Shown piece by piece: positions 32,891 through 43,858 of a stretch of DNA of 55,677 nt. The notes beneath the pieces were generated by a model. The model saw nothing but the letters and a program-made list of their open reading frames with translations, did not search any database and was not told the origin of the DNA. Numbering within the stretch: the stretch's first letter is position 1; each line of letters opens with the position of its first letter. Source of the DNA: Balneolaceae bacterium (lineage in GTDB: Bacteria > Bacteroidota > Rhodothermia > Balneolales > Balneolaceae); assembly GCA_007131725.1 (NCBI GenBank), contig SLPZ01000167.1, positions 1-55,677 of the forward strand, read 5' to 3'. The position numbers and the translations under genes are program-made.

Positions 32891-34132
32891 ATGCTGAAAA
32901 ATATCATCTCAATCGTTATCGCAGGATCACTGTTAGCCTTTCTATCATGCGAATCACCCCAGCCGGAACCGCAGGAAGAAGAGGAACGAGTTGTTCTCGG
33001 GGCTGAAATTCTTATTGAGCGCCACCTGGAAGAGTTTGAAGGGCGCAGGGTAGGACTGGTGATGAATCCCACAGCCCGTATCGGACGTGTTCACATGCTT
33101 GATAAACTCCTTGCACTGGATGTAAACATCACCGCACTTTTTGCACCTGAGCACGGTTTTCGGGGCGAAGCCGGAGCCGGTGAGCGTATAGAAGACGGAA
33201 TTGACCAGGCATCGGGACTGCCTGTCTTTTCGCTTTACGGGGAAACCCGTCAGCCCACACCCGAAATGCTCGAGCATGTGGATGTGCTGATATTTGACAT
33301 GCAGGATGTTGGAGCCCGGTTTTATACCTACATTGCTACTCTTGGGCTGGTTCTTGAATCGGCAGCGAATGAGGGTGTGCCTGTGTGGGTGCTCGACCGT
33401 CCCAACCCTCTTGGCGGCAACTATGTGAGCGGCTGGATGATGGAAGATGAATTTAAGTCGTTCGTGGGCCCGTACCCGATTCCGATTGCTCACGGCCTCA
33501 CAATGGGAGAAATGGCCAAAATGATTGTCGGTGAAAACTGGATGGATTTTGAGGCGGAACCGGAATTGCATGTGGTTGCCATGGAAGGCTGGGAACGGGA
33601 TATGAAATGGCCGGACACAAAACTCCGATGGATACCTCCATCACCCAACCTGCCTACATTCGAACACGCCTATTTTTACCTGGGAACGGTTTTTTATGAA
33701 GGCACCACGCTTTCTGAAGGCCGAGGAACCATCGATCCGTTTTTAACACTGGGTGACCCAAGCACAAACCTGGCTCCGGAAGATCTGGAGCGGATGCAAA
33801 ATATTTCGCCCAGTATCAATGTTGAGCCGATTCAGTTCACACCCATCTCTATTCCCGGTGTTGCACCTGAGCCAAAACATCAGGGTAAAGTGTGCCATGG
33901 AATTTTACTCTCGGCAGCCGATTATGATTTTGATCCTGTAATAGCCGGGCTTGAGATTTTTTCAATAATAATGCAGGCTACGGATGAGTACGAACTACAT
34001 TCATTTCGCCATCTTCTGGCCGGCACCCGGGAAATCGACCGCCTGATTCGGGGAGAGATACAGGCCGCTAATCTGGAATTCGGTCTGGATGATTACCTGG
34101 AGCAGCGCAAGCCTTATCTTTTGTATGATTGA
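32891..34132 (+). CDS. namZ: DUF1343 lipoprotein, NamZ-type exo-beta-N-acetylmuramidase
   Basis: The 413-residue protein has a lipoprotein leader (IISIVIAGSLLAFLSC, lipid Cys20) followed by an acidic linker. The DUF1343 domain follows, with RVGLVMNPTARIG, ALFAPEHGFRGEAGAGE, PVFSLYGETRQPTPEML, VLIFDMQDVGARFYTYI, WVLDRPNPLGG and the C-terminal half SPNLPTFEHAYFYLGTVFYEGTTLSEGRGT. DUF1343 includes NamZ (GH171), which removes MurNAc from the ends of peptidoglycan fragments; the MQDVGARFYTY and APEHGFRG segments are its hallmarks. It would act at the cell surface or periplasm in wall turnover and fits the hexosaminidase/NagB pathway at 16-22 kb. Start ATG 32891. Confidence 0.9.
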   Translation: MLKNIISIVIAGSLLAFLSCESPQPEPQEEEERVVLGAEILIERHLEEFEGRRVGLVMNPTARIGRVHMLDKLLALDVNITALFAPEHGFRGEAGAGERIEDGIDQASGLPVFSLYGETRQPTPEMLEHVDVLIFDMQDVGARFYTYIATLGLVLESAANEGVPVWVLDRPNPLGGNYVSGWMMEDEFKSFVGPYPIPIAHGLTMGEMAKMIVGENWMDFEAEPELHVVAMEGWERDMKWPDTKLRWIPPSPNLPTFEHAYFYLGTVFYEGTTLSEGRGTIDPFLTLGDPSTNLAPEDLERMQNISPSINVEPIQFTPISIPGVAPEPKHQGKVCHGILLSAADYDFDPVIAGLEIFSIIMQATDEYELHSFRHLLAGTREIDRLIRGEIQAANLEFGLDDYLEQRKPYLLYD

Positions 34133-34150
34133 AAGATAAAGTGTACAAAT

Positions 34151-34187
34151 GAGATAGTGGACACAAGCGAGATGCTTGCGCTATCTC
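34151..34187. repeat. Nested hairpin with GAGAT loop
   Basis: Outer arms GAGATAG/CTATCTC (34151-34157, 34181-34187) enclose CAAGC-GAGAT-GCTTG (34164-34178). It lies 18 nt after the namZ stop and could terminate its transcript, but it also shares the GAGAY loop with the hairpins at 31.8 kb. Confidence 0.65.
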
Positions 34188-34232
34188 AAAAGTATCCGCT
34201 TTTGCCTTTGGGGCTTTTTTCTTTTTGGGGAA

Positions 34233-34325
34233 TTCGTCAGACGAACTTCTTGTGCGAGGATGCTTCCAATTGGTTGAAGAATGGTGGGGATGTAGAATTG
34301 TTTTTTTATTGATTCGTCAGACGAA
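34233..34325. repeat. Two copies of a 13-bp palindrome
   Basis: TTCGTCAGACGAA occurs at 34233-34245 and 34313-34325, 80 nt apart and each a palindrome around a single A. They lie in the 217-nt convergent gap between namZ and rlmB. Confidence 0.75.
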
Positions 34326-34349
34326 GATTGCATTTTAAATGGCACTTTT

Positions 34350-35093
34350 TTATTTGGCCGATCTTTGCCTTCGCCATTCGTAACACACCAGGGCAGCGCT
34401 TACGGAGGCGTTCAGGGATTCTACATTATTCATCATGGGAATGGAAAGGAGGAAGTCGCAGTGTTCACCGGTTTTTTTCCGGAGTCCGCGGCCTTCATTT
34501 CCGATTACAAAAGCCATTGGCATATCCATGGTCTGGTTCCAGATCAAATCCCCATCCATATCAAGTCCGGCAATCCAGAATCTGTTTTCTTTGAGAGCGA
34601 GTATGGCCTGGTTCAGATTTACTGCGCGTACAATAGGAATGCGCCCTGCAGTTCCGGCGCTGGTTTTAAAAACTGTGGCATTAACCGGTGCCTGACGGTG
34701 TTTAGCTACAATAACCGCAGTGATTCCCGCCGCCGCTGCTGTCCGCAGAATTGCCCCGAAATTGTGGGGATCTTCAATTTCATCCAGCAAAAGAACAGCC
34801 GTATCGGCATCCGGTTCAACAGATTCAAGCCAGTCTTCAAATTCAATGTACTCGGTATGGCTCACAGCAGCCACCACTCCCTGGTCATTCACACGCCCAA
34901 CCATTTCAAAAAGTTTGGAGCCCGGAACGTCTGCAACAGGTATGCGGTTATCAGAAGCATAAGACAGAATGTCCGATATCGTTAGCTTTCTGATGCCTTT
35001 TCTCAGATAGATTTTCTCAATCTGTTTGGGGTTGGTTTTCAGAGCTTCTTCAACCGGATTTCTGCCGAAAATATAATCGTTGTTTTCTTTCAA
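34350..35093 (-). CDS. rlmB: 23S rRNA (guanosine-2'-O)-methyltransferase RlmB family
   Basis: The 247-residue SpoU-type (SPOUT) methyltransferase should 2'-O-methylate G2251 of 23S rRNA with S-adenosylmethionine. The N-terminal substrate-binding domain begins YIFGRNPVEEALK. The knot domain carries LLDEIEDPHNFGAILRTAAAAGI, the motif 2 segment FVIGNEGRGLR and the motif 3 segment IPMMNNVESLNASVSAAL, with the catalytic Asn/Arg in motif 1 (NFGAILRTA). Length equals typical RlmB. TrmH-like tRNA methylation is the main alternative. Confidence 0.93.
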   Translation of the reverse strand: MKENNDYIFGRNPVEEALKTNPKQIEKIYLRKGIRKLTISDILSYASDNRIPVADVPGSKLFEMVGRVNDQGVVAAVSHTEYIEFEDWLESVEPDADTAVLLLDEIEDPHNFGAILRTAAAAGITAVIVAKHRQAPVNATVFKTSAGTAGRIPIVRAVNLNQAILALKENRFWIAGLDMDGDLIWNQTMDMPMAFVIGNEGRGLRKKTGEHCDFLLSIPMMNNVESLNASVSAALVCYEWRRQRSAK

Positions 35094-35203
35094 AAAATGT
35101 GAGATTGTTCAAATTGATCGTCAGTTTGTTTAATTTATAGAAAGCACAGGTTAATTGCCTGCAATCAGGTTTTGCAGAAGCTGATTAATTTAATTTTTGG
35201 ATT

Positions 35204-35551
35204 ATGACTGGAGATCCCAAAAAAACACAGCCGGAATTTGAAGGTATTCAGCTTCATCCCGGGCGGAACAAGCGTAAATCCGCTATAAGATTTCGTGCGT
35301 TAATCACAAACAGCCATACGCTGATACCATTATTATCCGGCGTAATTCAGGTAATTACCGGACTCACACTTGTTTGCATTACAATTCTGGGATTGATTCC
35401 ACTTCTGTGGGTATCAGCTATACTCAGCCTGATGGGTTGTATCCTGAGTATGATGGGAGGATTTTTGATTTATCAAACGGCAACCAAAGAAGGTTCTTTT
35501 GATACGCTGCTCAATCAAGCCATCCGCCGGGTTATCAATTCACAAAATTAG
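35204..35551 (+). CDS. Small two-helix membrane protein, unknown
   Basis: Not recognised. The 115 residues have a basic N-terminal third (HPGRNKRKSAIRFRALI) and two membrane helices (about 42-62 and 65-88: GVIQVITGLTLVCITILGLI and WVSAILSLMGCILSMMGGFLI). The C-terminus is short and polar. The following gene starts 5 nt later and encodes another two-helix protein, so the two are likely translated together. Confidence 0.55.
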   Translation: MTGDPKKTQPEFEGIQLHPGRNKRKSAIRFRALITNSHTLIPLLSGVIQVITGLTLVCITILGLIPLLWVSAILSLMGCILSMMGGFLIYQTATKEGSFDTLLNQAIRRVINSQN

Positions 35552-35556
35552 TGTAA

Positions 35557-35880
35557 ATGCCGTTCTCACCGGACGATAAAGAAAAATTTGAAATTTACTC
35601 CGAAGTGCATCTGCGTTCAGAAAAAGAGCTGCCGGATAGCGAAAAAATCACTGCACTTCAAAAAAAACTTCGTTACAAAAACATTCACCTTGTTATAAAC
35701 ATCGCGATTATTGTGGTGTTTGCATTTATGTTTGTTGCCGGTCTTACTACATTCGCCAATTGGTTTTATTATATATTGTTCGGTGTTTTTGCGCTGAACA
35801 TTTTCCTGATCCATCTACAAAAAAAGCAGATCAACAGTCTTATCAGTTATTTGAACTATAAAATTGAGAGAGGATTTTAG
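35557..35880 (+). CDS. Small two-helix membrane protein, unknown
   Basis: Not recognised. The 107 residues have a charged N-terminal helix (DKEKFEIYSEVHLRSEKELPDSEKITALQKKL) and two membrane helices (about 48-66, LVINIAIIVVFAFMFVAGL; and about 72-87, YYILFGVFALNIFLIHL). A basic tail LNYKIERGF closes it. It begins 5 nt after the previous small membrane-protein gene. Start ATG 35557. Confidence 0.55.
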   Translation: MPFSPDDKEKFEIYSEVHLRSEKELPDSEKITALQKKLRYKNIHLVINIAIIVVFAFMFVAGLTTFANWFYYILFGVFALNIFLIHLQKKQINSLISYLNYKIERGF

Positions 35881-35996
35881 CATTCATTTTTATCAAAGAA
35901 GTGCAAATCTGATTAGTAAATGTTTTTTATAAGTTTAACAAGCAGATGATGACGGAAAAGATAAATTTTTTTTAAAGAGTTTTTGTATTTGGTTTG

Positions 35997-37696
<1,700 letters not shown>

Positions 37697-37698
37697 CC

Positions 37699-38193
37699 GT
37701 GTCTGACAAAACCTTTTCGAATAGCTTAAGAAACAGGGCAAACGCGATTATCGTAAGTGATAACAGTCTGCTGTTGCTAAAACTCAATTTGCCAACCCGC
37801 GAATACCCGGTATGGATGCCGCCCGGAGGCGGGGTTAATTTCGGAGAAACGCTTGAAGATGCACTTGTGCGGGAAGTAAAAGAAGAAACGGGCCTGGTGG
37901 TTCAGCCTTTAAAATTGCTTTGGATTCATGAATTTCTCGAAAAACCCTATCATGCTCTCGAATTTTATTTCGAATGTTCTATTTCGGGAGGCATGCTTAA
38001 ACTGGGCAGTGATCCTGAAATTTCGGAAAATGATCAGATCCTTCTGGATTTAAAATTTATTTCGGCTGATGAAGCGAAAGAATTACCGGTTTATCCTGAG
38101 TTTCTCCGGGAGTTTATTTCAGATGGAAGTGAAATTATACTGCCCGATCAAATAAAATACGTGAAAAATGAATCTCAGCATTCGCAGGAATGA
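37699..38193 (+). CDS. Nudix hydrolase
   Basis: The 164-residue protein carries a complete nudix box, GGGVNFGETLEDALVREVKEETGL (about 34-57), which binds metal and cleaves nucleoside diphosphate-linked compounds. The PVWMPPGGG lead-in and WIHEFLEKPYHALEFYFEC strands match ADP-ribose/NTP-type nudix proteins, but the substrate cannot be assigned. It starts with GTG 37699, 2 nt after the pyrG stop, so translational coupling with CTP synthase is likely and a nucleotide-cleaning role is possible. Confidence 0.9.
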   Translation: MSDKTFSNSLRNRANAIIVSDNSLLLLKLNLPTREYPVWMPPGGGVNFGETLEDALVREVKEETGLVVQPLKLLWIHEFLEKPYHALEFYFECSISGGMLKLGSDPEISENDQILLDLKFISADEAKELPVYPEFLREFISDGSEIILPDQIKYVKNESQHSQE

Positions 38194-38283
38194 TTTTCTG
38201 AGATTACAGATTTTGACTGACAGGAAACAAGTTTCCTTTATACCACCCGTCTCATTTTTAGGTTATCTTCAAATAAATCAATT

Positions 38284-39951
38284 ATGCGTTTAATTTTAAT
38301 TCCGGCAATACTTTTACTTTTATTGATGGGCTGCACCGAAAAAAAAGACCACGCCTTCATTCTGCATAACATCAACGGGTACACGCTTTTGAGTGACGGA
38401 AATCTTCACGAATTTGAGGCCATTGCTGTTCAGGACGGCCGGGTTGTGGAAACGGGAGAGGCCGAATCACTCATTGAAAGCTATCCCCGGTTTCAAACCA
38501 AAGACGGTGGCGGACACACACTGCTTCCCGGTTTGATTGATGCCCACGCCCATGTGATGGGACTCGGTATCAGGGAATTAGACCTCGACCTTTCAGGAAT
38601 TCGCTCTCTCGAAGAAACGCTCGAAGCCATTGAACAATTTGCAGACGAAAACCCGGAAAGAGAATGGATTACCGGGCGCGGATGGAACCAGGTTCTATGG
38701 GGGTATGATGAATTTCCCGCTGCCGCAGATATCGACCGCGTGGTGACAGACAGGCCGGTTTACCTGACCCGCGTTGACGGCCATGCCGCCTGGGTAAACA
38801 GCAAAGCCCTGGAATTGGCCGGGATTGACCGCGACACCCCCGATCTGCAGGGAGGAGTAATTCTCAGAGACAACGACGGAGAAGCAACCGGCATTTTGGT
38901 GGACGCAACCATGAGGTATGTCCGCGATGTAATTCCGGAACGCACCGACGAAGATTATGCCCGGGCACTCGAACTGGCACTCTACGAAATGGCAAAGCAT
39001 GGAATTACATCCGTACATGATGCCCGAACCGATATCTACGAATGGGAATTGTACAAACAATTTGCCGATGAAGGCCGTCTTCTGACCCGCATTTATGCCA
39101 TGATTGCCGGAACCGGCGAAATTTTTGATGAGATGGCAGCAAACGGCCCGGTTGAAAGTTACGCAGATGATCTGCTGGCACTTCACAGTGTGAAAATTTC
39201 GGCTGACGGTGCGCTGGGCAGCAGGGGGGCAGCCCTTCTGGAAGATTATTCGGACGAATCCGGGAATCGCGGCCTGTTATTTTACGATCAGGATGAGCTG
39301 AATGCAATGGTGCTGAAAGGGGCTTCACAGGGTTTCCAGATGAATATTCACGCCATCGGAGATGCTGCAAACAGGCAGGTTCTGGATGCATTCAGCTATA
39401 TTTATGATGAACTTGAGGGGCAGGAAAATCTGCGCCACAGGATCGAACATGCCCAGGTTGTTGCTCCCGAAGATATCCCGCGATTTAAAGAACTGGATCT
39501 GATCGCCTCCATGCAGCCCACTCACGCCACGAGCGATATGAACATGGCCGAGGACCGAGTTGGTTCCGAAAGAATTAAGGGAGCTTACGCCTGGCAGACA
39601 TTTTTGGATCAGGGGACAATTATCGCCGGCGGATCGGATTTTCCCGTAGAGGATGTGAATCCCTTTTACGGCCTCTACTCGGCCGTTACCCGTAAAGATC
39701 ATGACGGAATGCCGCCGGGAGGCTGGTACAGTGAACATCAGATGAGCCGGATTGAAGCCCTTAAATCCTTTACAATCGATGCCGCCTATGCCGCCCACCA
39801 GGAAGATGTGATTGGCACCCTGGAACCGGGAAAATGGGCAGATTTTATTTTAACAGACAGAGATTTTTTTGAGGTAGATGCGTCAGAGATCTGGCAGATC
39901 AACGTACTCGAAACCTGGATGGCAGGAGAAAACGTGTACAGGCAACAGTAA
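38284..39951 (+). CDS. Amidohydrolase family lipoprotein (YtcJ-like, Amidohydro_3)
   Basis: The 555-residue protein has a lipoprotein leader (LILIPAILLLLLMGC, lipid Cys17). An amidohydrolase barrel follows with GHTLLPGLIDAHAHVMGLG (metal-binding HxH), WITGRGWNQVLWG, DGHAAWVNSKAL, the GALGSRGAALLE segment and IGDAANRQVLDAF. It ends with RIEHAQVV and GGSDFPVEDVNPF holding the catalytic Asp. This order is typical of YtcJ-type proteins, N-acyl or N-formyl amine hydrolases of mostly unknown substrate. The stop overlaps the nadE ATG by one base. Confidence 0.9.
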   Translation: MRLILIPAILLLLLMGCTEKKDHAFILHNINGYTLLSDGNLHEFEAIAVQDGRVVETGEAESLIESYPRFQTKDGGGHTLLPGLIDAHAHVMGLGIRELDLDLSGIRSLEETLEAIEQFADENPEREWITGRGWNQVLWGYDEFPAAADIDRVVTDRPVYLTRVDGHAAWVNSKALELAGIDRDTPDLQGGVILRDNDGEATGILVDATMRYVRDVIPERTDEDYARALELALYEMAKHGITSVHDARTDIYEWELYKQFADEGRLLTRIYAMIAGTGEIFDEMAANGPVESYADDLLALHSVKISADGALGSRGAALLEDYSDESGNRGLLFYDQDELNAMVLKGASQGFQMNIHAIGDAANRQVLDAFSYIYDELEGQENLRHRIEHAQVVAPEDIPRFKELDLIASMQPTHATSDMNMAEDRVGSERIKGAYAWQTFLDQGTIIAGGSDFPVEDVNPFYGLYSAVTRKDHDGMPPGGWYSEHQMSRIEALKSFTIDAAYAAHQEDVIGTLEPGKWADFILTDRDFFEVDASEIWQINVLETWMAGENVYRQQ

Positions 39952-41636
39952 TGAATATCCGGATTGAACAATTAAATCCAATCATTGGTGATTTCAGGGG
40001 AAACCTATCGCTGATACTTTCATCATTGAGGAAAGCCGAGTCAGATAATATTGATTTGCTGATACTTCCGGAATTGGTCGTTACAGGATACCCGGTTCAG
40101 GATCTGCTCGAAAACGAATCATTCAGAGAGCGGTGCTACCAGGTAAACCGGGTAATTATTTCGTCAACCGGCAAAACGGCCCTGCTTTTTGGTTCCATCT
40201 CGTCAAACCCGGATAAGTACGGCAGAAAAATGTTTAACTCTGCAATTCTTGCTGCAAACGGCCTTCAGAAAGGAATAACTCACAAAACACTGCTCCCGAC
40301 CTACGATGTGTTTGATGATTTCCGCTATTTTGAGCCCAACCGGGAATTTGCCTGCCTGGAGCTGAAGGGAGTCAGGCTTGGGGTCACCATTTGTGAGGAT
40401 ATCTGGTACAATCAGAATGAAGTACAATATCACACCTATAAAACCGATCCGGCAAAACTGTTGAAAGAAGCTGGTGCGGATATGATCATCAATATTTCCG
40501 CTTCACCGTACACCAAAACCAAGCACGAAAACCGGGAAGCGATGCTCCGCAATCATGCCAAAAAACTTGAGTTGCCTGTGTTCTATGCAAACCAGGTTGG
40601 TGCACATACAGAAATCATTTTTGACGGGGATTCAATGGCGGTTTCATCCGGCGCTGAGGTGATTGCCCGAACCGAACCGTTTCAAACCTCTTTCGCAGAT
40701 GTAGTTTGGGACAGTCAAAAAAAAGAAGTTTTTCCGGGAAAGAAAAACAATTCAACTCCCTATCCCGAAAATGATAAGGAGCGCCAGTTTCATGCTATTT
40801 TGTGCGGTTTGAGGGATTATGTTCAAAAAACCGGTGTAACGGACAAAGTTGTGCTGGGGCTGAGCGGCGGCATAGATTCGGCACTGGTTTGTGCAATTGC
40901 CGCTGAGGCACTGGGCCGCGAAAATGTGAAGGCAATCACCATGCCTACAAAATTTTCCAGCGAGGGAAGTGTGGCGGATTCTTTGAAACAGGCAAAAAAC
41001 TTTGGCATTGAACTTTACACCATGCCGATTCAAAGCGTGTATGATGAGATGAATAGTGTGTTGCAACCTGTTTTTGAAGGAACAGGGTTTGATGTGGCAG
41101 AAGAAAATATTCAAAGCCGGATTCGTGGTGCTGTTCTGATGGCCTATGCCAACAAACACAACTATTTTTTGCTGGCTACGGGCAACAAGTCTGAATATGC
41201 GGTAGGTTACGCCACTCTGTACGGCGATATGAACGGAGCTCTTGCAGTGATTGGTGATCTCTATAAAACAGAGGTTTATGAACTTGCACGCTGGCTGAAC
41301 GAAGTTTATTTCAAAAAAGAGATGATTCCCGAAACCGTTCTGACCAAGCCGCCAAGTGCTGAATTGAGGCCAGATCAGAAAGATACCGACAGTCTTCCGC
41401 CTTATGAGATGCTGGATGAAATTCTTCATCTCTATATCGAGCTTCAGTATCACCGCAACCAAATTGTAGCGATGGGTTTTTCAAAAGATGTGGTTGATAA
41501 AGTGCTAACGCTGGTTGATAACAGTGAATTCAAACGATGGCAGGCGGCACCCATCCTAAAATTGAGCTCCAAATCATTTGGTACCGGCAGAAGGTGGCCG
41601 CTTGTGCAGAGGTGGACATCAGATTATAAAGAATGA
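39951..41636 (+). CDS. nadE: Glutamine-dependent NAD+ synthetase
   Basis: The 561-residue protein joins a nitrilase-type glutaminase domain (IEQLNPIIGDFRGNL, LLILPELVVTGYPVQDL with catalytic Glu, HKTLLPTYDVFDDFRYFEP with Lys, VTICEDIWYN with the nucleophile Cys) to an NAD synthetase domain. The latter has LGLSGGIDSALVCAIAAE at about 302-319 and LATGNKSEYAVGYATLYGD. It converts deamido-NAD to NAD using glutamine nitrogen and ATP. The start overlaps the amidohydrolase stop (TAATG). Product is standard in length for the short bacterial glutamine-dependent type. Confidence 0.96.
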   Translation: MNIRIEQLNPIIGDFRGNLSLILSSLRKAESDNIDLLILPELVVTGYPVQDLLENESFRERCYQVNRVIISSTGKTALLFGSISSNPDKYGRKMFNSAILAANGLQKGITHKTLLPTYDVFDDFRYFEPNREFACLELKGVRLGVTICEDIWYNQNEVQYHTYKTDPAKLLKEAGADMIINISASPYTKTKHENREAMLRNHAKKLELPVFYANQVGAHTEIIFDGDSMAVSSGAEVIARTEPFQTSFADVVWDSQKKEVFPGKKNNSTPYPENDKERQFHAILCGLRDYVQKTGVTDKVVLGLSGGIDSALVCAIAAEALGRENVKAITMPTKFSSEGSVADSLKQAKNFGIELYTMPIQSVYDEMNSVLQPVFEGTGFDVAEENIQSRIRGAVLMAYANKHNYFLLATGNKSEYAVGYATLYGDMNGALAVIGDLYKTEVYELARWLNEVYFKKEMIPETVLTKPPSAELRPDQKDTDSLPPYEMLDEILHLYIELQYHRNQIVAMGFSKDVVDKVLTLVDNSEFKRWQAAPILKLSSKSFGTGRRWPLVQRWTSDYKE

Positions 41637-41647
41637 AAAATTTAAAT

Positions 41648-41666
41648 AAAGCAGCTTCAGCTTTTT
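41648..41666 (+). terminator. Weak terminator after nadE
   Basis: AAAGC (41648-41652) can pair with GCTTT (41660-41664) ahead of TTCC and a later T run. The stem is short, so this is tentative. The rest of the 41637-41862 gap is AT-rich and shows nothing else clear. Confidence 0.3.
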
Positions 41667-41862
41667 CCATTTTTAAATATGTAGTGATATTTTTCCGTAT
41701 TATGATATGTTGAAAATTCGCTTGATTTTGATGATTTTACTTCACCCAACATAAGCACGGTTTCTTCGGATGTTCGGTTATTCTTCTAAAGATTTTCATT
41801 ACAGTCATTTTTAAAATTACTATCTAATTTGCTGTTAAGGCTAATTCAAATAAAAATCGTTT

Positions 41863-43848
41863 ATGAAAAAAACGCTGCTATTCCTCTCTGTTTGCATGAT
41901 CGGTTCATCGGTTTTTGCACAAGAGTCTCAGACCGAACCGCCAAAGGTAGAAATACCAGCCATTCTGCTTCCTTATTCAAACCCCCTCACTGAAACCAGG
42001 GATGAAGCTGATGTTGGAGAGCAGCCAATTGTTTCTGCCGAGGCCGACAGAGAAATTCTCCGGAGAATTTCGAATGCCTATAAAAGGCATGTTTTGGCTA
42101 TAGATGCACAAGTTCAGGGAGACCTGGTGCAGGCTGAACATTACATCAACGAAGCGTTTGCAGCTATCCAGCAACTGATGGATGACTATCCTGAAATTCA
42201 AAGCAACAGGCGTTTCGCCGAACTATACCGTTCAGTGATGACTGAGCACAGCGAGTTTTACGGTATAACCGAGTTAAGAAGTGAAACCGAAGGCGATATT
42301 TTTGAGATCAGGGAGGAGCTTTTTTCCGAGCAGGACGACTGGATTGCCGAAGGATTTGCACTGCCTGAAAATTTGACGATAAATGAAACGGATGTTCCGC
42401 TGATTCAAAATCAGCATGTAAACCGGCATTTAATGTACTACACACTGCGCCGGCCTGATGTGATGGAGCGCTGGCTGGAGCGATCGGAATATTACTTCCC
42501 GATGATGCGGGAAATTTTTGAAGAAGAGGGTGTTCCCACAGAATTAATTCATCTCTCAATGATTGAAAGCGGCCTGGTGCCAACGGCAAGAAGCTGGGCG
42601 GCTGCCGTGGGCCTTTGGCAGTTTATTCGTGCAACGGGTGCGGTTTACGGGCTTGAGGTAAACTGGTGGGTAGATGAACGGCGCGACCCGCTTAAATCTA
42701 CAAGGGCAGCAGCCCGGCACCTGCGCGACCTTTATGAAATTTGGGATGACTGGCACCTTGCACTGGCCAATTACAACCTTAGTCCGCGAGGGTTGAGAAG
42801 AGCAATAAACGCTGCCGGTGGTGTAGAAGATTACTGGGTAGCTTATCCGTATCTGCCCAGGGAAACAAGGGGCTATGTGCCCGGCTTTATTGCAGCCACA
42901 ATGATTGCTATGAACCCTGAAGAATTTGGTTTTGAGCGCCCCAACAACGGGCGGGTTTTTAAATTTGATGTTGTTGATGTAGACGGGCTGATGCCGCTCG
43001 AGGATCTTGCAGATGCGGCCGGAATCACCATAGATGAACTGCGAAGTTATAATCCGGAACTCCTCAGATGGGCAACGCCACCGGGAGACAGTTATCCTCT
43101 CAAAATTCCAGTGGGTATCAAAGATGATTTTTTGGCGGCCTACCAGGAAATACCAAAAGAAAATCGTGCACAGGAAGTGGCAATGCACACAGTAAGTCGC
43201 GGAGAAACACTCGGTTTCATTGCTCAGAGATATGGAACATCCGTACGGGCGCTATACGATTCAAACGAAGGCCTCACCAGCACGATACATCCCGGCCAGC
43301 GGATTGTGGTTCCTGTAGCAGCCAGTTCGGCCGAACAAATTGCAGCAGACAGGCCCTCCAATCAGCCTACGCGGTCTTCGTCACCTTCGCAGCAGCGAAC
43401 ACAGGCACAGGCTCCCGCAAACACTACAGCGGTAACTTACACTGTTAGAAGCGGTGATACGATTGGCCATATTGCAGAATGGTACGATGTACGAGCCTGG
43501 CAAATCCGTTCCTGGAACGGCATTGGAAATACCATTCGCGTAGGGCAGCGCCTAACCATACACGTGCCAAACAGCAGGCAGAATTTTTATCAGCAGATTG
43601 ATGACCTGACATTTGCTCAAAAACAGGAATTGCAGCGCAGGCAGCGGGCCGGAGAAAATATCTATGACATCAGGTTCGACGGATCATCATCCGGCGGAAG
43701 CAATACAATTGAATACACTGTTAGAAGAAATGATACGTTAAGTAGTATCGCAAGGAACCACGGTGTATCGATTTCGCATATTCAGAATGAGAATAATTTG
43801 AACGGAACCAGAATCTACGCCGGACAAACATTGAGGATTACGAGGTAA
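41863..43848 (+). CDS. mltD: LysM-containing lytic transglycosylase, MltD-like
   Basis: The 661-residue exported enzyme cleaves peptidoglycan glycan strands with 1,6-anhydro ends. It has a signal peptide (TLLFLSVCMIGSSVFAQ) and a helical N-terminal region. The SLT/GH23 domain carries IHLSMIESGLVPTARSWAAAVGLWQFIRATG (catalytic Glu near 235) and WHLALANYNLSPRGL. Three LysM modules follow, starting at about 441, 525 and 617, the first two separated by a Ser/Gln/Ala-rich linker; LysM binds GlcNAc-containing wall. The last module ends the protein. The protease gene begins 10 nt later, so wall remodelling and processing genes are linked. Confidence 0.93.
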   Translation: MKKTLLFLSVCMIGSSVFAQESQTEPPKVEIPAILLPYSNPLTETRDEADVGEQPIVSAEADREILRRISNAYKRHVLAIDAQVQGDLVQAEHYINEAFAAIQQLMDDYPEIQSNRRFAELYRSVMTEHSEFYGITELRSETEGDIFEIREELFSEQDDWIAEGFALPENLTINETDVPLIQNQHVNRHLMYYTLRRPDVMERWLERSEYYFPMMREIFEEEGVPTELIHLSMIESGLVPTARSWAAAVGLWQFIRATGAVYGLEVNWWVDERRDPLKSTRAAARHLRDLYEIWDDWHLALANYNLSPRGLRRAINAAGGVEDYWVAYPYLPRETRGYVPGFIAATMIAMNPEEFGFERPNNGRVFKFDVVDVDGLMPLEDLADAAGITIDELRSYNPELLRWATPPGDSYPLKIPVGIKDDFLAAYQEIPKENRAQEVAMHTVSRGETLGFIAQRYGTSVRALYDSNEGLTSTIHPGQRIVVPVAASSAEQIAADRPSNQPTRSSSPSQQRTQAQAPANTTAVTYTVRSGDTIGHIAEWYDVRAWQIRSWNGIGNTIRVGQRLTIHVPNSRQNFYQQIDDLTFAQKQELQRRQRAGENIYDIRFDGSSSGGSNTIEYTVRRNDTLSSIARNHGVSISHIQNENNLNGTRIYAGQTLRITR

Positions 43849-43858
43849 TCATTACTGC

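Noticed and set aside
40752-41462. 236-codon antisense ORF opposite nadE
   Set aside because: The forward frame is a conserved NAD synthetase; the antisense reading has no domain and a composition typical of shadow frames.
42556-43188. 210-codon antisense ORF opposite the transglycosylase gene
   Set aside because: Shadow of the conserved SLT domain; Cys/His/Phe-rich without domain or signal.
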